A stretch of 64,000 bases of DNA from Amycolatopsis sp. NBC_01488 (GCF_036227105.1 NZ_CP109434.1:9210501-9274500); one strand, 5' to 3'. Shown: positions 8,501 to 17,502, counted from the stretch's first letter. Made by a program: numbers and translations. The notes: generated by a model from the letters alone, not told the origin.

Positions 8501-9490
8501 GTGTCGGAGCAGAGCAACGCCCTGAAGCTGGTCGTGACGGGCGGAGCCGGGTACGTCGGCAGTGTCTGTGCCGCCCGGCTGATCGAAGCCGGGCACCAGG
8601 TCACGGTCGTCGACGACCTGTCCACCGGCCACGCCGACGCTGTCCACCCGGACGCGCGGTTCGTCGAGGGCGACGCCGCCGAGGTGGCGGGCAGCCTGCT
8701 GCGCGAGGGCTTCGACGGCGTGCTGCACTTCGCGGCCAAGTCGCTGGTCGGCGAATCGATGTCGGAGCCCGCGAAGTACTGGGAAGGCAACGTCGTCACG
8801 TCGCTGCGGCTGCTCGAGGCCATGCGCGAGCACGGCACGCCGCGCCTGGTCTTCTCGTCGACCGCGGCAACCTACGGCGAGCCGGAGCAGTCGCCGATTC
8901 CGGAGTCCGCGCCGGCCCGGCCGACCAACACCTACGGCGCGACGAAGCTCGCCATCGACCACGCGATCACCAGCTTCGCCGGCGCGCACGGCCTGGCGGC
9001 GGTGAGCCTGCGGTACTTCAACGTCGCGGGCGCGTACGGCGCGTTCGGGGAGCGCCACACCACGGAAACCCATCTCATTCCTCTCGTTCTGCAGGTCGCC
9101 ACGGGCGACCGCGAGCGCATCCAGATCTTCGGCGACGACTACCCGACGCCCGACCACACGGCGGTCCGCGACTACATCCACGTCGTGGACCTCGCGGACG
9201 CGCACCTGCTGGCGCTGAAGAGCGCGACGGCGGGTGAGCACCGCATCTACAACCTGGGCAACGGCACGGGGTTCTCCGTTCTCGAGGTGATCGAGGCCTG
9301 CCGCTCGGTGACGGGACACGCGATCCCGGCCGCGGTGGCCCCGCGGCGGGCGGGCGACCCGTCGGTGCTCGTGGCGGCCAGCGACCGGGCCCGGGAAGAG
9401 CTGGGCTGGAAGCCGGAACGCACCGAGCTGGCCGGGATCGTCCGCGACGCCTGGGAGTTCACGCAGGCTCGGCGCAACGCCCAGGGCTGA
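8501..9490 (+). CDS. galE: UDP-glucose 4-epimerase
   Basis: A 329-residue extended short-chain dehydrogenase that interconverts UDP-galactose and UDP-glucose. The NAD-binding loop is VTGGAGYVGS near residue 12; the catalytic set is Ser120/Thr121 plus Tyr145-x3-Lys149 (NTYGATK). The conserved LRYFNVAGAY and RDYIHVVDLA follow. The GTG start at 8501 has AGGAAGG about eight bases upstream. It lies behind ideR-galK but separated by a hairpin. A degraded echo of its 3' end is found downstream at about 9603-9733. Confidence 0.95.
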   Translation: MSEQSNALKLVVTGGAGYVGSVCAARLIEAGHQVTVVDDLSTGHADAVHPDARFVEGDAAEVAGSLLREGFDGVLHFAAKSLVGESMSEPAKYWEGNVVTSLRLLEAMREHGTPRLVFSSTAATYGEPEQSPIPESAPARPTNTYGATKLAIDHAITSFAGAHGLAAVSLRYFNVAGAYGAFGERHTTETHLIPLVLQVATGDRERIQIFGDDYPTPDHTAVRDYIHVVDLADAHLLALKSATAGEHRIYNLGNGTGFSVLEVIEACRSVTGHAIPAAVAPRRAGDPSVLVAASDRAREELGWKPERTELAGIVRDAWEFTQARRNAQG

Positions 9491-9500
9491 GGGGTCGTTC

Positions 9501-9528
9501 GCCGCGCGGCGGCAGTCCGCTGCGCGGC
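9501..9528 (+). terminator. galE terminator hairpin
   Basis: Arms 9501-9512 (GCCGCGCGGCGG) and 9517-9528 (CCGCTGCGCGGC) pair over 12 positions with one G-U, around a CAGT loop, ten bases after the galE stop. It is a GC-rich factor-independent hairpin without a clear T run. Confidence 0.6.
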
Positions 9529-9602
9529 TCAGCCTGGCCGCTCTCGCGCCAACAGTCGGAAACCTGAGCGGCGACTGATTCGTCCGCACGACTTTCGGTC
9601 GC

Positions 9603-9733
9603 TGGAAGTTCACGCACGCTCGGACCGACGTCCAAGGCTGACGGTCGGCGGATCCGCCGGTGCTCGTGGCCGTCGGCGGCCGGGGCCGGGAGAGCCGGGC
9701 CGGATGCCGGACCGCACAGCGTTGACCGGCTGC
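9603..9733 (+). pseudogene. decayed duplicate of the galE 3' end
   Basis: Bases 9603-9642 resemble the last codons of galE (9453-9490): TGGAAGTTCACGCACGCTCGG against TGGGAGTTCACGCAGGCTCGG, both ending in GGCTGA. Bases about 9656-9733 resemble galE 9361-9435 (shared CGGTGCTCGTGGC, then CGGG-CCGGGA-GAG and CCGGA-CGCAC segments). The two blocks are in reverse order relative to galE, as expected if a tandem duplication of the gene end later decayed. No open frame survives. The similarity was judged by eye only. Confidence 0.5.
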
Positions 9734-9761
9734 GGGCGACACACCTGGCGGCCGGCCGAAG

Positions 9762-10871
9762 TCACGGCTGGCTGCCGGTGGCTGCCGGGTGTCCACATGC
9801 GACTCCCACGGAGAAGCTCGCGCCGAAGTCCGGTGGGGCCAGGCCGAAGCCGGACAGGCCCGTCGGGTCCGCGGCCAATGCCAAGCCCAGCAACTGTTCC
9901 GGCGGCATGCCACGCTTCAGCACCTTCGTCAGCAGGCCGGCCAGCACGTGGTTCGGCTTCGCTTCCAGTGCGTTCTCCAACGCCATGCCCGCGAACGCGC
10001 CGTCGCCGCGCATGAAGGCCGTGTAGCCCAGCAGGGCCGCCGGTTCCGCTCGTTCCGGCGCCGGGAGTTCCCGGACCAGCGTCAGCCACAGCCGCTCCGC
10101 CTCGCGAGCGGCCGGGGTGTGCGGGGGCGCCGCCATCCCCAAACAGACGTCCCGGATTTCGGGGACCGTGAACGCGCTCGCGAGCAGGACCGCTTCCTCG
10201 TCCGTCGGTGGTCCTGAGCCGCGCCGCTGACGCTCGAACGCCGCGCGGATCACCGAGGCCGCGTCCGACACGCAGGTCGCGTCCGGCCACGGCAGTGAGG
10301 ACATCCCGGCCAGTGCTTCGGCCCGGCGGGCGAGGGCTTCGGGTGAACGGGGAGCCAGCAGCGCCTCCAGCTCGTCGCGGCTGTCGAACGCCACCTCGCC
10401 GTTTCCCGTCGCCACCGCCGCCGCCACGGTCGATCGGGGGTCCGGCAGCTCGCCGCCGCAGTCCGGGTCCGTGTAACAGGCCCACGGTGCGGCCTCGGCG
10501 ATGTCCGCCGCCCACATCGCGTGCAGCACCGGCAGGCCGCACTCGCCGAGGACGTCCGCCAGCAGCTCGACGAAGCCCGCGTGTGGCGGCGGGCCGCCGG
10601 GGCTGCGGCCACCGCCGCCGATCACCACCAGCGTCACGCCCGTGTGCGGGACCAGGGCCAGCCGCGGCGGCAGCGCCAGGGCTTGCCGTGCCCGGTCTTC
10701 CGGGCGCGGGAGATCACCGCGCAGCACCAGGCCCAGGCGGTGGCCCCGGTGGCCGAGCAGGACGACGGAGTTCGCGGGCCGGAACCCGATCAGGTACGGG
10801 AGCGCGGCCAGCAGCTGCGCGGGGCTTCGGAGGTCGACCGGCGGGCGGCCGGCCGGGGTGGAAGTGGTCAT
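9762..10871 (-). CDS. DUF4192 domain protein
   Basis: A 369-residue protein matching the actinobacterial DUF4192 family. Its N-terminus, VDLRSPAQLLAALPYLIGFRPANSVVLLG, is the family's recognisable opening (quoted here in part: LLAALPYLIGFRPANSVVLL). The function of the family is not established. No signal peptide or membrane segment is evident, so it is probably cytoplasmic. The ATG at 10871 follows MTTSTPAGRPP and is the only sensible start. The gene is convergent with galE and stands alone; the M23 peptidase gene lies 158 bp upstream on the same strand. Confidence 0.85.
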   Translation of the reverse strand: MTTSTPAGRPPVDLRSPAQLLAALPYLIGFRPANSVVLLGHRGHRLGLVLRGDLPRPEDRARQALALPPRLALVPHTGVTLVVIGGGGRSPGGPPPHAGFVELLADVLGECGLPVLHAMWAADIAEAAPWACYTDPDCGGELPDPRSTVAAAVATGNGEVAFDSRDELEALLAPRSPEALARRAEALAGMSSLPWPDATCVSDAASVIRAAFERQRRGSGPPTDEEAVLLASAFTVPEIRDVCLGMAAPPHTPAAREAERLWLTLVRELPAPERAEPAALLGYTAFMRGDGAFAGMALENALEAKPNHVLAGLLTKVLKRGMPPEQLLGLALAADPTGLSGFGLAPPDFGASFSVGVACGHPAATGSQP

Positions 10872-11029
10872 GCCTCCACCGTGGGGCAGGACGGGCCCGG
10901 ATGGGGCGGTGGCGGCGAATCTGTGGACAGGCGGGGCCGATGTGGACGGATCCGGCAGTCGGGCGGCCGGACGGCAGGTTCCTGTCGGTGGGGCGGGCTA
11001 TGCTGCCCGGCCCCACCGACCGGCGCTGC

Positions 11030-11884
11030 TCACCCGCAGTGCTCGAAGCCGCTCTCGTAGGTGTTGCCGCCGACCGAGCCGCCCCACTTCACGCAGGTCG
11101 CGCCGGCGGTCTTCGTCACCGGCCCGGCGTAGTAGGTGAAGCTGCCGGAATCGGTCGCCCGCGCCGAACCCTGGACCTCGAGGAACGCCGAGACCGGGCT
11201 CGCCGTCCCCAGCGACGTCGCCTTCAGGGTCGTCACGCAGTTCGCCTTGGTCGAGGCGTTGTACAGCAGGTACGCGGTGCCGGACGCGTTCGCCAGCGCC
11301 TGCTGGTCGACGACGGAGAAGCCCGAGCCGCAGACCTCTTCGGCCGAGTACGGGTTGCCACCGCAGTTGTTCTTGCTCGTGAAGTCGGTGTGCCCGTAGT
11401 ACGGCACGGCGACGCCGTTGAGCTTGGCCTTCTGCACCACGCCGTCCAGCCGCTCTTCGAAGTGCAGGTGCGGGCCGGTGACCCCGCCCGTCGCACCGGC
11501 CTTGCCGAGCTCCTTGCCGCCGGCGACCGACTGCCCGACCGAGACCTCCTGGGCGGACAGGTGCGCGTACCGGGTCCGCCAGCCGCTGCCGTGGTCCACC
11601 TCGATCCACTTGCCGTAGCTGGTGCTGCCCTCGTCGGCGACGCGGGTCACCGTGCCGGACGCCGCGGCGAGCACCGGCATGCCCGTGATGCCCGACTTCT
11701 GGAAGTCGACCGAGTACTCCGGGCTGTGGCCGCTGAACGTCGCCGCGGTCACGGTGACCCCGCACTTGAACGGCACCTGGAAGTTCGGCGCGGCCGACGC
11801 GGCCGCCTGGCCGGCGAGGGTGAGGCCGAGCGCGGGCAGCGCCGCGGCGGCGGCGAACACGGCGAGCCGTCGCAACCTGGACAT
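11030..11884 (-). CDS. secreted M23-family metallopeptidase
   Basis: A 284-residue secreted protein with a Sec signal peptide (residues 1 to about 32, ending AASAAP). It has an M23 lysostaphin-type domain whose metal site reads HSPEYSVDF, then YAHLS, then GPHLHFE. The first histidine sits seven rather than four residues before the Asp, a spacing common in actinobacterial M23 proteins. Such enzymes usually cut peptidoglycan cross-bridges. A C-terminal region of about 110 residues with several cysteines has no clear match. AGGAGG lies seven bases before the ATG at 11884; an in-frame ATG ten codons upstream is less likely. Its promoter region is shared with the divergent two-component system. 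Confidence 0.88.
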   Translation of the reverse strand: MSRLRRLAVFAAAAALPALGLTLAGQAAASAAPNFQVPFKCGVTVTAATFSGHSPEYSVDFQKSGITGMPVLAAASGTVTRVADEGSTSYGKWIEVDHGSGWRTRYAHLSAQEVSVGQSVAGGKELGKAGATGGVTGPHLHFEERLDGVVQKAKLNGVAVPYYGHTDFTSKNNCGGNPYSAEEVCGSGFSVVDQQALANASGTAYLLYNASTKANCVTTLKATSLGTASPVSAFLEVQGSARATDSGSFTYYAGPVTKTAGATCVKWGGSVGGNTYESGFEHCG

Positions 11885-11980
11885 GAGGGAACCTCCTGAC
11901 AAACGGGACATCTCGACACCGCACAGCGAAGCCGCCGTCGGTACATTTTCCGTACAAGCACCCCGCGGAGGACCTCGAAG

Positions 11981-13102
11981 ATGACCGTCGGACGAGCCGG
12001 CTTCGCCCGGCTCCCCCACGCCCAGGCCTGGTTGCGCTGGGCGTTCGTCGCGGTGCCGATGTTCGCCGCGATGCCGCGCGCGAACACGCTCGCCTGGATC
12101 CTGATCGCGGTCACCCTGGTGCTGTCGATCCCGCTGCTGTGGCTCTACGACATCCGCGAGCGGAGCCTGCCGCCGGCGCTGCTCCTCACCGTGATCCTCT
12201 GCGCCGGGACGCTGTGGGCGCTGGTGCCGAACAGCTGGGCGTCGGTGACGATGTTCAGCTGCACGTTCTTCGTGGTCCTGCGGCAGGCCGTCGTCCCGAT
12301 CGTGCTCGCGGTCGCGCTGGACCTGGGCGCGATCCTGTTCTGGGCGGCCTACCACGACGTCTGGGAAGGCGCGCTCCCGACGTGCACGATCCTCGCCATC
12401 GTCGTGCTGCTCGGCATCAACCGGCGGACGCGGCTGGCCCGGATCGAGCAGACCGAGCTGGCACTGGCCCGCGCGCAGACGGCCACCGAGGAACACGCTC
12501 GCGCGGCCGCTCTCGCCGAACGCGCCCGCATCGCCCGCGAGCTGCACGACGTCCTCGCGCACTCGCTCGCCGGGCTGTCCCTCAACCTGCAGGGCGCGCG
12601 GCTGATGCTGGTGCGCGACGGGGCGAGCCCGGACGCCGTCGCGCAGATCGAACGCGCGCAGAAGCTGGCTTCGGAAGGCCTCGCCGAGGCTCGCAAGGCC
12701 GTCGCCGCCCTGCGCGAGGACGCCGTCCCGGTCGAACGCACGATCGCGGACCTCCTGGCCGCCTACCGGCTCGACAGCGGGGCGCGGGCGGATCTGAAGG
12801 TCGAGGGCGAGCCGCGGGAGCTCGACCCGGCGGTCGGCACCGCGCTGGTCCGCGCGGTGCAGGAGGCGCTGGCCAACACGCGCAAGCACGCCGCGCAGGC
12901 CGAGGTCGACGTCACGCTGGACTACGGCTCCGGGACCGTCGCGCTGACGGTGGCCGACCGGCAGGGCAGGCGGCCGCCGGACGCGCCGGCGGCAGGCTAC
13001 GGTTTGCGCGGGATGAGCGAACGGGTCGCGCTGCTCGAGGGGCGGTTCGAGAGCGGGCCGGGGGAGGACGGATGGCGGATTCACCTGACGGTGCCGGCGT
13101 GA
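11981..13102 (+). CDS. NarL-type sensor histidine kinase
   Basis: A 373-residue membrane kinase. Several hydrophobic helices occupy residues 20-150 with almost no extracellular domain. A HisKA_3 dimerisation helix holds the phospho-acceptor His189 in RARIARELHDVLAHS. The HATPase region contains ALANTRKHA (N box) and AGYGLRGMSER (G box). This architecture is typical of kinases that sense membrane or cell-envelope conditions. The GTGA overlap with the following response regulator shows they form one unit. The divergent neighbour is a secreted peptidoglycan hydrolase, which could be a target; this is inference from position only. Confidence 0.9.
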   Translation: MTVGRAGFARLPHAQAWLRWAFVAVPMFAAMPRANTLAWILIAVTLVLSIPLLWLYDIRERSLPPALLLTVILCAGTLWALVPNSWASVTMFSCTFFVVLRQAVVPIVLAVALDLGAILFWAAYHDVWEGALPTCTILAIVVLLGINRRTRLARIEQTELALARAQTATEEHARAAALAERARIARELHDVLAHSLAGLSLNLQGARLMLVRDGASPDAVAQIERAQKLASEGLAEARKAVAALREDAVPVERTIADLLAAYRLDSGARADLKVEGEPRELDPAVGTALVRAVQEALANTRKHAAQAEVDVTLDYGSGTVALTVADRQGRRPPDAPAAGYGLRGMSERVALLEGRFESGPGEDGWRIHLTVPA

Positions 13103-13740
13103 CGCTGCGCGTCGTGCTGGCCGACGACCAGGCCGTGGTCCGGGAGGGCCTGGTCACGCTGCTCGGCCTGCTCCCCGGTGTGGAGGTGGTCGGCGCCGCC
13201 GCCGACGGCCTGACCGCGCTCGACCTGGTCACCGAACACCACCCCGACGTCGTGCTGGTGGACCTGCGGATGCCGCGCTGCGACGGCGTCGAGACCACCG
13301 AGCGGATCCGCGCCGAGCACCCGGGCACCGAGGTCGTCGTGCTGACCACGTACGCCGACGACGAGTCGCTGCTGGCCGCGTTGCGCGCCGGCGCCCGCGG
13401 GTTCCTCACCAAGGACGCCGACGCCGAGGCGATCGCGCGGGCGCTGCGCTCGGCGGCCGCCGGTCAGTCCACAGTGGACGGCGAGCTGCAGCGACGGCTC
13501 GTCGAGGCCGCCACCCGCAGCACACCCAGGCGCGTCAAGGAGATCGAAGGCCTGACCGCGCGCGAGATCGAGGTGCTGCGGCTGATCGCGGCGGGCCTGT
13601 CGAACACGGAGATCGCGCGCACGCTCGTGGTCAGCGAAGCGACCGTGAAGACCCACGTGAACCACCTGTTCACCAAGGCCGGGCTGCGGGATCGTGCGCA
13701 GGCGGTCGCCTTCGCCTACCGGGCGGGCATCGCGGACTGA
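13099..13740 (+). CDS. NarL/LuxR-family response regulator
   Basis: A 213-residue regulator. It has a receiver domain with Asp55 as phosphorylation site (VVLVDLRMPR), Asp9/Asp10 in the acidic pocket and Lys in FLTKDAD. It is followed by a C-terminal LuxR helix-turn-helix (LTAREIEVLRLIAAGLSN, then ATVKTHVNHLF). The GTG start overlaps the kinase stop by four bases. It is the partner of that kinase. Targets are not visible from the sequence. Confidence 0.92.
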   Translation: MTLRVVLADDQAVVREGLVTLLGLLPGVEVVGAAADGLTALDLVTEHHPDVVLVDLRMPRCDGVETTERIRAEHPGTEVVVLTTYADDESLLAALRAGARGFLTKDADAEAIARALRSAAAGQSTVDGELQRRLVEAATRSTPRRVKEIEGLTAREIEVLRLIAAGLSNTEIARTLVVSEATVKTHVNHLFTKAGLRDRAQAVAFAYRAGIAD

Positions 13741-13744
13741 GCAG

Positions 13745-14935
13745 TCAGGTCTTCGCCGTGGATGCGTCGCCGTTCTGCGCCTTGGCGTCCTGCGTCGCGG
13801 CGATCTCCGCGACGAGGCGAAACGCCACGTCGCGGCCGTTCGCGTCCGCCACCTTGGACACGAGGAAGTTCGCGAAGTGCAGGTGGTGAGTGGCCACCAA
13901 CCGGTCGTGGAAGGTACCGATGGATTTCACGGTCTCCGAGAACATCCGCAGGTAGACGACCGCGATGAAGTTCCCGAGGATTCCGCCGATCGCCCCGAGC
14001 GAGGCAACCAGGATCTTTTCGAGCGAGCTCCCGGGGCCCGCCGACTTGAGCAGGACAAACGCCATCACGATGATCGAGAATCCAGCGAAGATGCAGAAGA
14101 TCCCCGTGAAGAAGATGAACCCCCGCTGCCGGAGGGCCTGGTCGTAATACCGCTTCAATTGCTGACTGTGCACCTGGAACAGCTTCATCGCCCGGCGTTC
14201 CAGCTCCGCGCCCTTGAGCATCGCGTCGAGATCCTGCTGACCGCGGATTCCCTCGATGTCCTTGAACAACGAGTTCGCTTCGGTGCGCGCCCACACCCCG
14301 TACACCAGAACCAGACCGGCGTACACCGGGATCAGCAACGAGAACTCGGCGAAGCCGAAAGACACAAAAGAATACCCGTCGGCGAGCATGATGATCGCAG
14401 CGAAGAGGATTGCCGCGGCGGAGTACTTCTTCAACCGCTGCCGCCGTCCCTCGATGCGGTGTACGCGCCGATCGATCGCCGCGGTGTCGGTGGAGACCAC
14501 CGGATCGGTGTCGCCCAGCTCCAAGCTCGCACCCAGGCTCCACTTCGCCGTCACGAGAACCCGCTGCTCCAGCCGATCCGCACCGAGGTCCTCAGTCTCC
14601 TCGATCAGGGAACGCAGCAGCGCGAGCACTTTCATTTCGAACTGCCCGCCTGCCGTCTGACCGTTGGTGGAGAGATTCATCCGGCCGTAGGCGAAAAGCC
14701 GCACGATCATCTTGCTCATCCCGGCATCGACTTCGACGATACCGGTCTGCACGTCCTTCAGGTGGCGCACCGCCGCCGGGAGTACCTTTCCGGACAGCCC
14801 GGTCTTGAGCGATATCAGCTTCTCCGCCGTGAGCGCGACGCCATCTTCGCCGCGAACGACCAGTTCGATCGTGGCGATCTCCCCCGACGCGATGAGGAAG
14901 TCGGATACGGCGCGCAGCTTGTTCAAAGTAAGCAT
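13745..14935 (-). CDS. four-helix membrane protein resembling TRADD-N-associated membrane proteins
   Basis: A 396-residue protein. Residues 1-150 form a soluble domain I cannot assign. Hydrophobic helices lie near 171-190, 192-214, 272-296 and 305-329. The segment 258-365, with KRYYDQALRQRGFIFFTGIF, a glycine-rich second helix and then MFSETVKSIGTFHDRL, resembles by pattern the two-helix 'TRADD-N-associated' membrane domain described in predicted bacterial immunity proteins. This is recognition by eye, not a database hit. Base composition drops to about 53-60% GC in places, unlike neighbours, suggesting transfer. The ATG at 14935 has AGGGA six bases upstream. It stands alone, convergent with the response regulator. 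Confidence 0.6.
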   Translation of the reverse strand: MLTLNKLRAVSDFLIASGEIATIELVVRGEDGVALTAEKLISLKTGLSGKVLPAAVRHLKDVQTGIVEVDAGMSKMIVRLFAYGRMNLSTNGQTAGGQFEMKVLALLRSLIEETEDLGADRLEQRVLVTAKWSLGASLELGDTDPVVSTDTAAIDRRVHRIEGRRQRLKKYSAAAILFAAIIMLADGYSFVSFGFAEFSLLIPVYAGLVLVYGVWARTEANSLFKDIEGIRGQQDLDAMLKGAELERRAMKLFQVHSQQLKRYYDQALRQRGFIFFTGIFCIFAGFSIIVMAFVLLKSAGPGSSLEKILVASLGAIGGILGNFIAVVYLRMFSETVKSIGTFHDRLVATHHLHFANFLVSKVADANGRDVAFRLVAEIAATQDAKAQNGDASTAKT

Positions 14936-15055
14936 GACATCCCTCGACCCGATCCGGCGTGTTGTACCCTCCCGGGTCGTCGCGCGGACGACGCGCGTTA
15001 CCCTTGCCGATTTTCGGAATCCGTCCGTGACGCCGGCGAGACGGAATATTCGCTT

Positions 15056-15694
15056 TCACAGCAGCCGCTGGGTGAACCCGGCCGCGGCCAGCCTGCCGAA
15101 CGCCCGCTCGACGCCGGCCGGGACGGGTTGCGGGATCGCGAAGCCGCGCGCCGCGTACTCCGTGATCCGCTGGGTCTCGCCGACGAGCATGCTGATCACG
15201 CGGGCGGCGTCTTCGACGCGGGCGAGGTAGTCCTCCAGCGACACCGCCTTCGACGCGCAGGCGACGTCGACGCCGGGCCACCGCCGCTTCGCCGTCGCAT
15301 ACGCCCGGCGCTGCTGGTAGGGCCGCGACACGAGCGTCACCGACCCGATTTCCCGGCCGGCGAGCAGGCGCCGGGTGAACTCGATGTTCTCCCCCGTGTT
15401 GCGCGCCTCGCGCTCGACCAGGATCACGTCGTCGGGCACGCCCAGCTCCAGCGCGATTTCGCGGTAGTGGACCGCCTCTCCGCGCGGGAAGCGGTCCACC
15501 GTCGTCGGCGCGTTGGCGCCGGTGAAGACGACCAGCGGGAAACGCCCGGCGTGGAACAGCTCCGCCGTGTGGACGGCGACGCCGGGCTCGCGGCTGCCGA
15601 GCCCGACGCCGACGTCCGAGCGCCGCGGCTCGTGCCGCAGGTCGTGGTAGTCCCACAACGTCCGGACGTCGGCGTCCAGGTGCTCCGGCAGCAT
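15056..15694 (-). CDS. YdcF family (DUF218) protein
   Basis: A 212-residue DUF218 protein. Recognisable elements are VFTGANAPTT and the family's Glu-Asn-Thr motif in EREARNTGENIEFTRRLL, then TLVSRPYQQRRAYATAKR. Members such as SanA, YdcF and ElyC bind nucleotide-like ligands or act in envelope maturation, but the activity is unsettled. There is no signal peptide, so this version is cytoplasmic. The ATG overlaps the last base of the upstream peptidase stop (TGATG), so the two are co-translated, although the partner is secreted. Confidence 0.85.
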   Translation of the reverse strand: MLPEHLDADVRTLWDYHDLRHEPRRSDVGVGLGSREPGVAVHTAELFHAGRFPLVVFTGANAPTTVDRFPRGEAVHYREIALELGVPDDVILVEREARNTGENIEFTRRLLAGREIGSVTLVSRPYQQRRAYATAKRRWPGVDVACASKAVSLEDYLARVEDAARVISMLVGETQRITEYAARGFAIPQPVPAGVERAFGRLAAAGFTQRLL

Positions 15695-17502
15695 CAGCCG
15701 AACGCGGCTCGCAGCGCCGGCTTGCCGCCCGTGACCGGCAGCGTCACCGACGTCTTCGTCAGGTCGAGGGCCAGCCCCGCGCCCGGCTTCGGCCGCAGCG
15801 TGTAGTCGTGGTCGCTGGAGGCCAGCAGGAACTCCAGCCGGTGGCCCGCCGCGAGTACGTAGTCCTTGGGCATCAGCTCGACGCCGATCCGGTACGTCTG
15901 CCCGGGCGTGATCGGCTCGGTGCGGGCCGGCGAAGTGCGGTTCTGCGGGTCCATCCAGCCGCGGCTGATCACGTGGGACGTGCCGTCGGGAGCGCGATCG
16001 AGCAGGATCGCCGAGACGTTCGCCGCGGGCCGGTCGAACGCCAGCGCCAGGTCGGCGCGTGCGGCGCCCGAGAGGCGTACGGACTGCTTCGCCGCCGAAG
16101 TCGCGTACAGCAGCCGGTTGCCGGAGGACGCCGCAGCCGCCAGCTGTTCGATCGTCTTCGACGAGTCGTCGGCCAGGGTTTCGACCGTCGCCTTGCCCGG
16201 CACCGGGTTGCGCGTGTCGATGGCGCCCTTCGAACGGCCGCCGGGCCAGGGGTAGACGCGGACGTCGGACGTGCCCGGGGCCGGCCAATCGGCTTCGTCG
16301 GTCCACGACAGGTCCTCGCGCTGGATCGTCGCCTTGGGCTCGTCCTGGATGCCGTTGTCGACGCCGTAGAGGTAGTGCGACATCCACTTGTTGAGCGTCG
16401 CGAGCCAGACGTCGCGCCGCAGCGTGTACGGGTCGGCGTGGCCGGACTGGTGCAGCCAGATCTTGTGCTCGACGCCGTGCGCCTTCAGCGCTTCGTACCA
16501 CTCGGCGACCTGGTCGGTCTTGACGTTCCAGTCGTTGAGGCCGTGCACCGCGAGCACCGACGCGTGCACCTTCGCGACGTCGTCGCGATAGTTGCGGACG
16601 TCCCAGAACGGCGTGTAGTCGCCGGTCACCCGGTCCTGGTCGCGGGTCAGCCCGTCGATCACCGGGCGGCAGATCTGCCGGTCTTCGCGGGTGTAGACGT
16701 ATTCGGCGAGCACGTCGGCGTCCTCGCCCTGGTAGCCGCCGGCCGCGACGACGGCGCCGTCGTTGCGGTAGTACTGGTACCAGTTGGAGATCGCGGCGAT
16801 CGGCACGATCGTCTCGAGGCCTTCGACGCCGGTGCTCGCGACGGCGTTGGGCAGCGTCCCGTTGTAGGACACGCCCATCATGCCGGTCTTGCCGGTGCTC
16901 CAGTCCGCCTTCGCGGCGGCGCCGTTCGCGTCCCGTGCCGGGGTGCGGCCGTTGAGCCAGTCGACGACCGAGCGCGCGCCGATCGTCTCGTTGACGTCGC
17001 CGGTGGTCGGGCAGCCGGTGGAGAGGCCGGTGCCGAGCGACTCGCCGTACACGACGGCGAACCCGCGCGCGGTGAAGTAGTCCTGGTAGCGCCAGGTGAT
17101 CGGGGTGGCCGGGCCGACGCCGTGCGCGGCGACGCGCGGGCCGTCCGGGCCGCGGGCGTACCCGGGCGCGGACAGCTCGACGTCGACGTCGTGGTTCGTG
17201 ACGTCGTTGCCGCCGGCGTAGTACGGGCTGGCCTGGTAGACGACCGGGACCTTCAGGCCCTGCTGCGTCGCACGCGGACGGACGACCTGGGCGTGCACGA
17301 GGTCGTCCTGGCCGTCGTGGTCGCTGTCGACCGGCGCGGTGACCCAGACGTCCTCGCGGACGACGTCGGCCGGGTCGAACACCGGTTGCGCCTGGCCGCC
17401 GGTGAAGACCGGGCCGGGCGGCTCCGCGGCTTCGGCGGTGACCGCCGTGAGCGGCAGGGTTGCGAACGCGAGGAGCAGGACTGCGGTTCGTGCGGCCTTC
17501 AC
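15694..17502 (-). CDS. secreted CocE/NonD-type Xaa-Pro dipeptidyl-peptidase
   Basis: A 602-residue secreted alpha/beta hydrolase of the S15 (X-Pro dipeptidyl-peptidase/CocE) family. A signal peptide covers about residues 1-25. The nucleophile is in GVSYNGTLPN, the Asp in VHGLNDWNV and the His in HQSGHADP. A C-terminal jelly-roll domain follows (VRLSGAARADLALAFDRPAA, RGWMDPQNR). Such enzymes release Xaa-Pro dipeptides or cleave esters outside the cell. The stop overlaps the ydcF-like start. The start at 17502 lies 84 bp from the divergent DUF4139 gene. Confidence 0.92.
   Translation of the reverse strand: MKAARTAVLLLAFATLPLTAVTAEAAEPPGPVFTGGQAQPVFDPADVVREDVWVTAPVDSDHDGQDDLVHAQVVRPRATQQGLKVPVVYQASPYYAGGNDVTNHDVDVELSAPGYARGPDGPRVAAHGVGPATPITWRYQDYFTARGFAVVYGESLGTGLSTGCPTTGDVNETIGARSVVDWLNGRTPARDANGAAAKADWSTGKTGMMGVSYNGTLPNAVASTGVEGLETIVPIAAISNWYQYYRNDGAVVAAGGYQGEDADVLAEYVYTREDRQICRPVIDGLTRDQDRVTGDYTPFWDVRNYRDDVAKVHASVLAVHGLNDWNVKTDQVAEWYEALKAHGVEHKIWLHQSGHADPYTLRRDVWLATLNKWMSHYLYGVDNGIQDEPKATIQREDLSWTDEADWPAPGTSDVRVYPWPGGRSKGAIDTRNPVPGKATVETLADDSSKTIEQLAAAASSGNRLLYATSAAKQSVRLSGAARADLALAFDRPAANVSAILLDRAPDGTSHVISRGWMDPQNRTSPARTEPITPGQTYRIGVELMPKDYVLAAGHRLEFLLASSDHDYTLRPKPGAGLALDLTKTSVTLPVTGGKPALRAAFG

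Noticed and set aside
6575..9913. 1112-codon minus-strand frame opposite ideR, galK and galE
   Set aside because: Antisense of three solid genes, low-complexity translation, no motif.
11981..13740. Two-component pair as part of a cell-wall antibiotic resistance (Van-type) system
   Set aside because: No van genes nearby; only a secreted M23 peptidase is divergent.
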